Assembly (NCBI GenBank): GCA_034002405.1
Contig: JAVFAS010000101.1
Span: 1 to 7,096 of the forward strand
DNA length: 7,096 nucleotides
DNA from: SZUA-365 sp034002405
GTDB lineage: Bacteria > Bacteroidota > Ignavibacteria > SZUA-365
Direction: 5' to 3'
In this document: positions 1 to 5,658 of the stretch, piece after piece
Numbering within the stretch: the first letter of the stretch is position 1
Layout: every line of letters starts with the position of its first letter
Position numbers and translations under genes: made by a program
Notes under the pieces: model-generated
The model's input: the letters and a program-made list of their open reading frames with translations, nothing else
Database searches by the model: none
What the model was told of the DNA's origin: nothing

Positions 1-276
1 ATTCGTGATCGTGAAGCGTCCATCGAGATCCGTCGCCGCGCCGAGGGTCGTCTCGCGCACGAACACATTCGCCCCCACCAACGGCTCCTGCGTGATGGCG
101 TCATGCACCTTCCCGCTGATCGTGCCGTTGCCCTGGGCGGACAAGGTGAGCGGAAGGAACAGGAAGAGTAAACACAGATTGCGCAGATTGCGCGGATGGA
201 ATGTTTGGGAGAAGAGTAAACGCGGATTACGCGGATTTCGCGGATTGAATGTTGGATTTTTGATCGTGGGGGTCAT
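1..276 (-). CDS. Exported protein with carboxypeptidase-regulatory-like N-terminal domain (partial; runs off left edge)
   Basis: Only the first 92 codons are in the window. The product starts with a long basic n-region (residues 1-34) containing NPRNPRNPR. A hydrophobic core LCLLFLFLPLTLSA and a likely signal peptidase I site after Ala47 (SA|QG) follow. The mature start GTISGKVHDAITQEPLVGANV, ending in TDLDGRFTI, is the classic beta-sandwich regulatory-like repeat at the front of many TonB-dependent receptors and other secreted proteins of Bacteroidota-like bacteria. The main body, perhaps an outer-membrane barrel, lies outside the window, so its class is inferred. ATG at 276 is the only ATG, GTG or TTG before the hydrophobic core, and an in-frame TGA sits eight codons upstream (298-300). 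No Shine-Dalgarno site is visible. The n-region is encoded by two copies of a short repeat (163-199, 211-247), which is unusual. The gene follows the rmlC terminator. Confidence 0.75.
   Translation of the reverse strand, partial: MTPTIKNPTFNPRNPRNPRLLFSQTFHPRNLRNLCLLFLFLPLTLSAQGNGTISGKVHDAITQEPLVGANVFVRETTLGAATDLDGRFTITN
163..199 (+). repeat. 37-nt 9-periodic repeat, copy 1
   Basis: Begins GAAGAGTAAACACAGATT and continues as 9-nt units of the form (A/G)CGC(A/G)GATT. It differs from copy 2 at about six positions. It lies inside the start of the exported-protein gene, antisense to it, where it encodes the NPR/NLR-like residues of the signal peptide n-region. The upstream flank GGAAGGAACAGGAAGAG is also shared with the copy at the end of rmlC. 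Confidence 0.7.
211..247 (+). repeat. 37-nt 9-periodic repeat, copy 2
   Basis: Begins GAAGAGTAAACGCGGATT, followed by two more 9-nt CGCGGATT-type units. It differs from the copy at 364-400 (read on the minus strand) at three of 37 positions. On the minus strand it encodes NPRNPRNPR in the exported protein. Confidence 0.75.
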
Positions 277-296
277 GTGGGTGTCCGTATGGATAT

Positions 297-308
297 TTCA
301 AATTTGAA
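297..308. promoter_or_regulatory. 12-bp perfect palindrome upstream of the exported-protein gene
   Basis: TTCAAATTTGAA reads the same on both strands. It lies 20 bases upstream of the ATG at 276 and just downstream of the T-tract of the rmlC terminator. An operator or promoter element is possible from its position, but no known consensus is matched and it could be chance in an AT-rich patch. Confidence 0.25.
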
Positions 309-310
309 CC

Positions 311-343
311 AAAAAGAAAACCCCCGGGCGGGTACCGAGGGTT
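311..343 (-). terminator. Intrinsic terminator after rmlC
   Basis: On the minus strand the arm AACCCTCGG (343-335) pairs with CCGGGGGTT (327-319) across a 7-nt loop, giving nine pairs with one G-T. It is followed at once by TTTTCTTTTT (320-311). It starts 48 bases past the rmlC stop codon and in the right orientation. It would end the polysaccharide transcript before the exported-protein gene. Confidence 0.78.
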
Positions 344-363
344 CCATGTTCTTCATACATAAA

Positions 364-400
364 CAATCTGTGAAATCCGCGTCATCCGCGTTTACTCTTC
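364..400 (-). repeat. 37-nt 9-periodic repeat, copy 3 (overlaps the rmlC stop codon)
   Basis: Read on the minus strand it begins GAAGAGTAAACGCGGATG and ends ACAGATTG. The TAA inside the repeat is the rmlC stop codon, and the shared flank GGGAAGGAACG encodes the last residues of RmlC. It is inverted relative to copies 1 and 2, so the 163-400 region forms a large imperfect inverted repeat around the terminator. Confidence 0.7.
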
Positions 401-952
401 CGTTCCTTCCCGAAATTCAGGCAACCCCACCAGATCACGTAGCGGTACCCCCCGCTGATCCTTCCCGCTCAGGATCGGCTCATCCACCGGCCACTCGACC
501 CCGACATCGGGATCATTCCACAGCAGTGTTTGCTCGGTTTCGGGGTGGTAGTAGTCCGAGCATTTGTACAGGAAATCCGCCGTATCGCTGAGCACGCAGA
601 AACCGTGCGCGAAGCCGGGGGGAACCCAGAGCTGCTGTTTGTTGTCGCCCGAGAGTTCGTACCCCTCCCATCTGCCGAAGGCCGGCGAGCCGCGACGGAC
701 ATCCACCACGACATCGAACACCACCCCCGTCACCACGCGGATCAGCTTGCCCTGGCCGTGCGGATGCTGGAAATGCAGTCCCCGCAGCGTGCCGCGCACC
801 GACCGCGAATGGTTGTCCTGCACCAGCGGCGGAATCCCCGCGGCATCCATCACGTCCCGCCGGAACGTCTCCATGAAAAATCCCCGCGCATCGCCGAATA
901 CGGTTGGTGATATCAGCAAGACGCCGGGGAGTGAGCTGGGATTGATGTTCAT
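392..952 (-). CDS. rmlC: dTDP-4-dehydrorhamnose 3,5-epimerase
   Basis: This cytosolic enzyme epimerises C3 and C5 of dTDP-4-keto-6-deoxy-glucose, the third step of dTDP-L-rhamnose synthesis. The product is 186 residues, the usual size of this cupin family. Visible family motifs are GDARGFFMETF (20-30), QDNHSRS (45-51), RGTLRGLHFQ (53-62) with the presumed catalytic His60, Lys69, VVVDVRRGSP (81-90), the cupin signature WVPPGFAHGF (109-118), FLYKCSDYY (127-135) carrying the active-site Tyr, and ILSGKD (160-165) with the Asp expected to pair with the catalytic His. ATG at 952 gives the standard N-terminus; no strong ribosome-binding site is visible. The gene lies 75 bases downstream of ugd, with a palindromic repeat between them, and precedes a good terminator. 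rmlA, rmlB and rmlD are not in the window. The last codons and the stop lie in a short repeat, so the C-terminus may be secondarily altered. Confidence 0.95.
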   Translation of the reverse strand: MNINPSSLPGVLLISPTVFGDARGFFMETFRRDVMDAAGIPPLVQDNHSRSVRGTLRGLHFQHPHGQGKLIRVVTGVVFDVVVDVRRGSPAFGRWEGYELSGDNKQQLWVPPGFAHGFCVLSDTADFLYKCSDYYHPETEQTLLWNDPDVGVEWPVDEPILSGKDQRGVPLRDLVGLPEFREGTEE

Positions 953-970
953 TTTCGAAATCCATCAGTA

Positions 971-1025
971 AATGGCTGATTGCTAATGACTAATGGCTGA
1001 TATCAGCCATTAGCCATCAGCCATT
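971..1025. repeat. Nested palindromic repeat between ugd and rmlC
   Basis: A perfect 22-bp palindrome at 991-1012 (arm TAATGGCTGAT and its complement) is nested in an outer inverted pair, AATGGCTGAT at 971-980 and ATCAGCCATT at 1016-1025. The words GCTAATG, GCTGAT and their complements recur throughout. It fills most of the 75-base gap between two co-directional genes. The RNA would form a strong hairpin, but there is no following T-tract, so it looks more like a repetitive extragenic palindrome than an intrinsic terminator. It might stabilise or attenuate the ugd-rmlC transcript. Confidence 0.75.
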
Positions 1026-1027
1026 AG

Positions 1028-2371
1028 CTATTTCCTCCCCCGCACCACCGGACGCCCGATGGAGAAGTAATCGAAACCGAGCTCCTCCATCTCCGCCATA
1101 TCATAAATATTCCGGCCGTCGAAGACAACGGGGATATTCAGAGCCGATTTGATTTTGTTCCAGTCCGGCATGCGGAATTCATTCCACTCGGTGACGAGGA
1201 GCAGCGCGTCGGCGTTGTCGAGCGCGGCGTAGGCGTTCTCGGCATAGGTGATGCGGTCGCCGAAGCGCAGTTCGCGTGTGTTCTCCATCGCTTCGGGATC
1301 GAAGGCCTGCACGGTCGCACCGGCGTCGAGCAGATGGTCGATGATGATGAAGGCGGGCGCCTCACGCGTGTCGTCGGTGTTGGGTTTGAAGGCGAGTCCC
1401 CACATCGCGAAGGTCTTGCCCTTCAGGTCGCCGTCGAAGTAGTCATAGACTTTCTTGAAGAAGCGCTTGGGCTGGTCGGCGTTGACATCCTCCACCGCCT
1501 GCACGATACGCAGTGTGTGCTGCGCGTCGATCGAGGTCTTCAACAGGGCCTTCACATCCTTCGGGAAGCATGAGCCCCCGTAGCCCGTGCCGGCGAAGAG
1601 GAATTTCTTGCCGATGCGGGAATCCGTGCCGATGCCGCGGCGGACGTTGTCGATATTCGCATCGAGAATCTCGCAGAGATTCGCCAGGTCGTTCATGAAG
1701 GAAATGCGCATGGCGAGATGCGAGTTCGCCGCATACTTCGTGATCTCGGCGGAACGCTCGTCCATCACGATGATCGGATTGCCGGAGAGGACAAACGGCT
1801 CGTACAGATCGGTGAGCACCTTGGTCGCGACGGGATGCGAGGTGCCGATGACCACGCGATCGGGCCGCAAGCTGTCCTCCACCGCGAAGCCCTCGCGGAG
1901 AAATTCCGGATTGGACGCGACGGTGAACTCACCGTCATACCGCGCGCGGATGACCTCGGTGACGCGTTCGGACGTCCCGATGGGCACGGTACTCTTGTCC
2001 ACGATGATCTTGAACGGCTGCGGCGCATGCGCCGCCAGAATGCCCCCGATCTCGTCGGCCACCTTCAGCACATACTGCAGGTCCGCGCTGCCATCCTCCT
2101 GCGGCGGCGTCGGCAGACAAAGGAATATGATATCCGATTTGAGCGTGGCCTCCGCGAGATCGTCGGTGAAGCGCAGCCGGCCATCCCGGAAATTCCGCTC
2201 GTACAGCGGATGCAGTCCCGGTTCATAAATCGGAATCTGCCCGTTGTTCAGCTTCGCAAGTTTCCGTGGATCATTATCGACGCAGATGACCTGATTGCCA
2301 TTCTCCGCGAAACACGTACCAGAAACAAGACCGACATATCCGGTACCGATGACAGCGATGGTGTAAGGCAT
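1028..2371 (-). CDS. ugd: UDP-glucose 6-dehydrogenase
   Basis: Oxidises UDP-glucose to UDP-glucuronate with two NAD+ in the cytosol, supplying acidic sugar for capsule, exopolysaccharide or further nucleotide sugars. The 447-residue length is normal for bacterial Ugd. The N-terminal Rossmann fold shows IAVIGTGYVGLVSG (5-18) and an acidic residue ending strand 2 (VDND, 31-34). PIYEPGL (47-53), the STVPIGTS stretch (127-134) and SNPEFLREG (153-161) follow. The central helical domain carries EITKYAANSHLAMRISFMND (209-228) with the conserved Lys212. GTGYGGSCFPKDV (261-273) holds the catalytic Cys268. The C-terminal UDP-binding domain has GLAFKPNTDDTREAP (325-339) and DGRNIYD (418-424). ATG at 2371 puts the Rossmann strand at the usual distance. 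No Shine-Dalgarno site is seen. Upstream lie 231 bases with two repeat copies, downstream the palindromic repeat and rmlC. The whole catalytic set appears intact. Confidence 0.96.
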   Translation of the reverse strand: MPYTIAVIGTGYVGLVSGTCFAENGNQVICVDNDPRKLAKLNNGQIPIYEPGLHPLYERNFRDGRLRFTDDLAEATLKSDIIFLCLPTPPQEDGSADLQYVLKVADEIGGILAAHAPQPFKIIVDKSTVPIGTSERVTEVIRARYDGEFTVASNPEFLREGFAVEDSLRPDRVVIGTSHPVATKVLTDLYEPFVLSGNPIIVMDERSAEITKYAANSHLAMRISFMNDLANLCEILDANIDNVRRGIGTDSRIGKKFLFAGTGYGGSCFPKDVKALLKTSIDAQHTLRIVQAVEDVNADQPKRFFKKVYDYFDGDLKGKTFAMWGLAFKPNTDDTREAPAFIIIDHLLDAGATVQAFDPEAMENTRELRFGDRITYAENAYAALDNADALLLVTEWNEFRMPDWNKIKSALNIPVVFDGRNIYDMAEMEELGFDYFSIGRPVVRGRK

Positions 2372-2451
2372 GGGCGAGTGTAGGTTAGGTGGTGATGTGG
2401 TTCGTCGAGTCAGTCAGTTATTGAAAGTGACGAAAGGGACGAGAGGAGGAA

Positions 2452-2507
2452 CGTCATCCCGAGTAGCGACACGCGACGAAGGAGCGTGGCGCGTATCGAG
2501 GGACGGT
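2452..2507 (+). repeat. 56-bp interspersed repeat, copy A
   Basis: Begins CGTCATCCCGAGTAGCGAC and ends TCGAGGGACGGT, identical to copy B over 56 bp. It has an internal short stem, CACGC/GCGTG around a 9-nt loop, and an imperfect outer pairing (CGTC and CCC with GGGACG). It lies in the 231-base gap between the wecA-like gene and ugd, in the 5' region of ugd. Apart from copies A and B no gene, terminator or clear promoter was seen in 2372-2602. Confidence 0.85.
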
Positions 2508-2524
2508 GCAACGATCCGGCTCCT

Positions 2525-2580
2525 CGTCATCCCGAGTAGCGACACGCGACGAAGGAGCGTGGCGCGTATCGAGGGACGGT
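2525..2580 (+). repeat. 56-bp interspersed repeat, copy B
   Basis: Identical to copy A, with starts 73 bases apart in direct orientation. It ends 22 bases from the stop codon of the wecA-like gene. The first 46 bases are identical to copy C inside asnB. Confidence 0.85.
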
Positions 2581-2602
2581 TTGGTGTTCTATTCCTCGAT
2601 GC

Positions 2603-3856
2603 TCACGCCGCATTTGCATCGGGGTTTTGTTTCACGTCCGATTTTTTTGCCGGGTGATACCCGTTCCCGTTCGATTTCCCGTTTCCATTGGCATGATACC
2701 CGTTGCTCCCGTTCTTCCCGTTCGCCGGGACGAAGGAAATGACATCGATGCCCGCGCCGCCGCGCGCGGCGGGACGCGCCGCCTTCTTCCTCCCCGTCAG
2801 CATTTCCGTGTAGCCGAGGGAATGCAGCAGCAGCAGCTTGGCGATGAACACCGCCGCGATCACCACCCAACCGTAGTCGGAGGGCAGCATCGCCACGCCC
2901 ACCCCCGCGATGCCATAGGCGAGCGCGATGAGCGAAAGCATGGCCACCGCATTGCGGAGGGAGAGTCCCGTGCGCCGCGCGAGCATGTGGTGGATGTGCT
3001 CGAGGTCGGGAATGAACGGATTCGATCCGCGCACGATGCGCCGGAAAAACGCGAGCAGGGTGTCCGACACCGGCAGTCCGAGAATGAGGATCGGCACCAT
3101 GATGGCGGTGAAATTCTTCGGACCCGAATCCACCAGCATCCAGCCGCTGAAGGCGAGGATGAAGCCGATGAACATCGATCCCCCGTCGCCCATGAACACC
3201 CGCGCGGGCGGAAGGTTGAAGACGAGAAAGCCGGTGATCGCGCCCGCGAGCGTGAGCAGCACGATGCCGAGAACGGGATTCCCCCAGAGAAACGCCACCG
3301 CGGCGAGGGACACCGCGGATATCAGCGAGGTCGCGCCCGCGAGACCGTCCATCCCGTCAATCATGTTGATCGCGTTTGTCGTGCCCACGAGCCAGAGCAG
3401 GGACACCACCATGCCGAGCGAGTTGACCAGCACGCCCGATGTTTCGGGACTGAAGACAGACGGAAAGATGCTCGACTTGATCGCGCCGAGAATCATGAGG
3501 AAGGAGGCGATGAACTGGAAGAAGAATTTCTGCGAATACGTCAGCTCGCGCAGGTCGTCGACGATGCCGAGCACGACGATGATCAGCGTGGCCTCGGCGA
3601 TGTACATGTACATCGGCGCGAAACTCTGGTACTGCCGTGTGAAGAAATTCTCTCCTTCCAGCAACCAGATCCCCGCGAAGGTCAGTGTGAAAGCGATGAT
3701 GATCGCATAGCCGCCCGTAAACGGCACCGCGTCCGCATGCATCTTCCGCTGCGCGTCCGGCGCATCCAGCAATCCATACCGCCGCGCGAGACGGATGCAC
3801 AGCGGCATCGCCGTCACGGCCAGGAACATTGCAAGAAATGGATACAGCAGCATCAT
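2603..3856 (-). CDS. wecA: Polyprenyl-phosphate sugar-1-phosphate transferase, WecA/TagO family
   Basis: A membrane enzyme of the MraY/WecA/TagO superfamily that moves a sugar-1-phosphate, usually GlcNAc-1-P, from its UDP donor onto undecaprenyl phosphate, the first step of a lipid-linked surface glycan. The 417-residue product has about eleven hydrophobic segments between residues 1 and 346. Cytoplasmic family motifs are all present: AQRKMHADAVPFTGG (35-49), GIVDDLREL (97-105) with Asp100-Asp101, NAINMIDGMDGLAG (161-174), VFMGDGGSM (220-228) with Asp224, and DLEHIHHMLARRTG (284-297), the HIHH motif that favours WecA/TagO over MraY. Residues 355-417 form a soluble tail; residues 379-404 of it are Asn/Gly-rich with NGYH twice and are encoded by repeated AACGGG. 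ATG codons at 3856 and 3853 are both possible; AAGG lies a few bases upstream. The exact sugar cannot be read from sequence. Downstream is ugd, upstream a tandem repeat array. Confidence 0.92.
   Translation of the reverse strand: MMLLYPFLAMFLAVTAMPLCIRLARRYGLLDAPDAQRKMHADAVPFTGGYAIIIAFTLTFAGIWLLEGENFFTRQYQSFAPMYMYIAEATLIIVVLGIVDDLRELTYSQKFFFQFIASFLMILGAIKSSIFPSVFSPETSGVLVNSLGMVVSLLWLVGTTNAINMIDGMDGLAGATSLISAVSLAAVAFLWGNPVLGIVLLTLAGAITGFLVFNLPPARVFMGDGGSMFIGFILAFSGWMLVDSGPKNFTAIMVPILILGLPVSDTLLAFFRRIVRGSNPFIPDLEHIHHMLARRTGLSLRNAVAMLSLIALAYGIAGVGVAMLPSDYGWVVIAAVFIAKLLLLHSLGYTEMLTGRKKAARPAARGGAGIDVISFVPANGKNGSNGYHANGNGKSNGNGYHPAKKSDVKQNPDANAA
2651..2722 (-). repeat. Imperfect AACGGG hexamer repeat encoding the Asn/Gly tail of the WecA-like protein
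   Basis: Read on the minus strand, AACGGG recurs six times, interrupted by TATCA(T/C), AAATCG and similar codons. It encodes alternating Asn-Gly with Lys, Ser and two Tyr-His pairs. All visible interruptions preserve the reading frame. It lies after the last membrane segment and is probably a flexible cytoplasmic extension. Confidence 0.6.
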
Positions 3857-3906
3857 GCGCCTTGAATTCTGCTCAATTACCGAAAACTACGAAATTCCGG
3901 GCGGGG

Positions 3907-4008
3907 GAAAAAACCACGAAGACCGCACGGCACGGAACGGGAAGAAACCGCGAAGACAGCACGGTACGGAACGGGAAGAAACCACGAAGACACCACGGCA
4001 CGAAAAAT
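3907..4008 (+). repeat. Three 34-bp direct tandem repeats upstream of the wecA-like gene
   Basis: Units at 3907-3940, 3941-3974 and 3975-4008 share the pattern GAAGAAACCACGAAGACNNC followed by ACGG(C/T)ACGGAACGG; the third diverges at its end (CACGAAAAAT). A further partial GCACGAAGG follows at 4010. There are no spacers, so this is not a CRISPR array. The array fills part of the 283-base gap 3857-4139, between the stop of the ImmA-like gene and the start of wecA, where the promoter and leader of wecA would lie. No protein gene was seen in the gap. Confidence 0.8.
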
Positions 4009-4027
4009 AGCACGAAGGTTTTTTTGT

Positions 4028-4062
4028 CGAAGAGGCCCGTTCCGCCCGGGAGCCGCTCTTCG
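4028..4062. repeat. Inverted repeat downstream of the ImmA-like gene
   Basis: CGAAGAG (4028-4034) pairs with CTCTTCG (4056-4062) over a GC-rich 21-nt loop. It is 78 bases past the stop codon at 4140. On the minus strand it is followed by ACAAAAAAACC rather than a T-tract, so it is not a standard terminator for that strand. A run of seven T on the plus strand lies before, not after, the hairpin. Function unknown. Confidence 0.4.
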
Positions 4063-4139
4063 CCGGAGGCGGACAGCACGCGGCGGTTCGAGACAACGGA
4101 ATCGACACCCGTCACCGCGCTGTGTGACAATCCAAAGGA

Positions 4140-5462
4140 CTAATCTTCCTCGAGCTGGATGGAGGTTTGGTTCCGCAGCTGCCAGCGGACGAGTTCCGAG
4201 GACACATGGTACTCGCGTGCGACCTCGTCGATCGTGTGCCATTGCACCGTCCGTGCGTCGATGCGTTTTTGCAAGAGGAGTGCGGGAAGCAGGAATTCAG
4301 CTGCGAAGGCACGGTTCACCTGCTGATCCCAACGGTCGATCCCTGAGACCGCGGTGTATCTGCCGGCGCCGGAGAGCAGATACTCTCCCAGTGCACGGCA
4401 GAAATTGAATAATGCGGGGACCGGATGCACGACATGAGGAAGACCAAACTGCACGCGTGTTGATTCGGGGTCGGCATAAATCATTGCTCGCACTCGGGTA
4501 AGAATCTCATGCGAAAACAATTCCGTCTCCAGCCTCGGAATCACGCGGCCTACACAGTGATCGATGGACTCAGGTCCGGTAATGATGCCTTCCTCGATGC
4601 CGAGTTTCTCCCGGAAGGCGCGCGCCAGCAGATATCCATAGTGCCATGGTCTCTGTTCACGCGGAAGCTCGTGCTGCAGTTCGCGACGAATCGTGACAAG
4701 CTCGCGAGCTTCCGTCGCCTGCTCCTCGAGCAAACGCGCGACCTCGGCGAATCGCTCCGCATGGTCGACCACGTCCTTGAAGGACACGTGATGAACCATG
4801 ACCCGAGCGACATCCTCCGGCAGGATTTCCCATGCTCGAAGGAACGCGTTACTTTGTGATTCCTCGAGCGTCGCATGATGCACGCCCATCGAAGCCATCG
4901 TCGTGATAAAATCCACTTCCTCGGGATCCGCCCGGACGTATTCCGACCAGCGGAGAGCCAAATAGGTGTTGGCTACCCCGCGATCCTCCAACCGCTCCAC
5001 AACCGCCTCGATAAAACGACGTACGCCGAACTCGAATCCGGTACGGTCGATGAGAAACTGCTGTTCAAGGTTGAAGGTCTTCCCCTCTTTTGGGTAGTCC
5101 ATCCGACGGACGGTGATCGAAAGCTGTGATTCGCTTCTCGGCTCGACGGCGATTTCAGGAAAAAGATACCCTTCTCTGTTATATCGCAAATTGTGCCGAT
5201 AGGAATACTCCGGCTCAAGCACGGCGGTCGCCCTGCGATATTCATGGATGTGAAACATATACCGGTCGACAAACCACTCGGCCAGCACATACGCCGGGAG
5301 ATACAAGGAATCCCGTGTGGAGCCGGTTGCATGATCCTGTAATGCGATGAGGGAGCGATCGTCGAGCGTCATGCGAAGACGGCACCAGGTCTCACGAAGT
5401 TCCGCGCTGCGAACATCTCTCGCATCGAGCCATTCATCGATATGAATTCGGAAATCAGCCAT
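4140..5462 (-). CDS. ImmA/IrrE-like protein lacking the HExxH zinc motif
   Basis: A 440-residue protein with no signal peptide or membrane segment. Its C-terminal part has the layout of ImmA/IrrE (COG2856) proteins. A helix FNFCRALGEYLL (352-363) sits where HELGHxLL is expected, then QQVNRAFAAEFLLP (380-393) matches the ANxFAAxLLMP helix, then VAREYHVSSELVRWQLRNQ (414-432) matches the terminal helix-turn-helix-like segment. The HExxH residues are Arg, Ala and Glu here, so a metalloprotease activity is unlikely. The N-terminal half (LYLPAYVLAEWFVDRYMF, 53-70; RHNLRYNREGYLFPEI, 89-104) resembles the front domain of other uncharacterised ImmA-like proteins, from memory only. Residues 180-300 are helical and charged. 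ATG at 5462 is chosen over the ATG at 5531 because GAGGAG precedes it and it overlaps the stop of the upstream gene by 8 bases. Function unknown; a regulatory, toxin-antitoxin or defence role is a guess. Confidence 0.72.
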   Translation of the reverse strand: MADFRIHIDEWLDARDVRSAELRETWCRLRMTLDDRSLIALQDHATGSTRDSLYLPAYVLAEWFVDRYMFHIHEYRRATAVLEPEYSYRHNLRYNREGYLFPEIAVEPRSESQLSITVRRMDYPKEGKTFNLEQQFLIDRTGFEFGVRRFIEAVVERLEDRGVANTYLALRWSEYVRADPEEVDFITTMASMGVHHATLEESQSNAFLRAWEILPEDVARVMVHHVSFKDVVDHAERFAEVARLLEEQATEARELVTIRRELQHELPREQRPWHYGYLLARAFREKLGIEEGIITGPESIDHCVGRVIPRLETELFSHEILTRVRAMIYADPESTRVQFGLPHVVHPVPALFNFCRALGEYLLSGAGRYTAVSGIDRWDQQVNRAFAAEFLLPALLLQKRIDARTVQWHTIDEVAREYHVSSELVRWQLRNQTSIQLEED

Positions 5463-5658
5463 AGCGCTCCTCGATTCCCTTGGGCCATTCCTCGGGCGAC
5501 AGTGGATACCCTTTGTATTCTCCTTGAACACTGTTCACCAATCGCCCTTCGTACACGGTGTCTCCATCCTTGAACCAGACGTATTTCGGAAAATCGTCTT
5601 CACCGAATTGACTACAACACCCTTGCGCAATCGCCTGCCGGAGCCAATCCTGAAGCAT
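5455..5658 (-). CDS. Small protein, first gene of the ImmA-like pair
   Basis: The 67-residue version starts at ATG 5658. Its visible core is WLRQAIAQG (5-13), then FPKYVWFKDGDTVYEGRLVN (23-42) and GEYKGYPLSPEEWP (46-59). This looks like a real conserved small domain: aromatic residues alternate as in a short beta sheet, and the composition differs from the arginine-rich shadow frames around it. It is soluble and lacks a signal peptide. The frame stays open up to an ATG at 5853, which would give 132 residues with an odd Pro/Arg/Cys-rich front. I prefer the short form because the extension looks like non-coding translation, but neither start has a clear ribosome-binding site. Its stop codon overlaps the start of the ImmA-like gene (ATGGCTGA), implying coupled translation and a joint job. 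I cannot assign a family or function. Confidence 0.65.
   Translation of the reverse strand: MLQDWLRQAIAQGCCSQFGEDDFPKYVWFKDGDTVYEGRLVNSVQGEYKGYPLSPEEWPKGIEERYG
5467..5472 (-). promoter_or_regulatory. Ribosome-binding site of the ImmA-like gene
   Basis: GAGGAG on the minus strand lies four bases before ATG 5462. It is within the last codons of the small upstream gene. It is the clearest Shine-Dalgarno site in the window and decides the start of the ImmA-like gene. Confidence 0.7.

Noticed and set aside
1718..2383. Plus-strand open frame of 221 codons opposite ugd
   Set aside because: Antisense shadow of a complete Ugd; no motif or plausible start site of its own.
2627..3865. Long plus-strand open frame (412 codons) opposite the wecA-like gene
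   Set aside because: It is a mirror of a gene with all family motifs intact. Its translation is a featureless His/Arg/Glu-rich string, as expected antisense to GC-rich membrane-protein codons.
3907..4008. Tandem array as a possible CRISPR
   Set aside because: Units abut without spacers and there are no cas genes nearby.
4028..4062. Inverted repeat as an intrinsic terminator for the ImmA-like gene
   Set aside because: No T-tract follows on the minus strand, and the stem is short with a 21-nt loop.
4651..4692. HE pair in the ImmA-like protein (HELPREQRPWH) as a possible zinc motif
   Set aside because: The spacing is HExxR with the next His eight residues further on. It does not form HExxH, and it lies far before the FAAE helix.
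5463..5531. Upstream ATG at 5531 extending the ImmA-like protein by 23 residues
   Set aside because: The extension lies inside the small gene in another frame. The ATG at 5462 has GAGGAG before it and the overlap typical of coupled genes.
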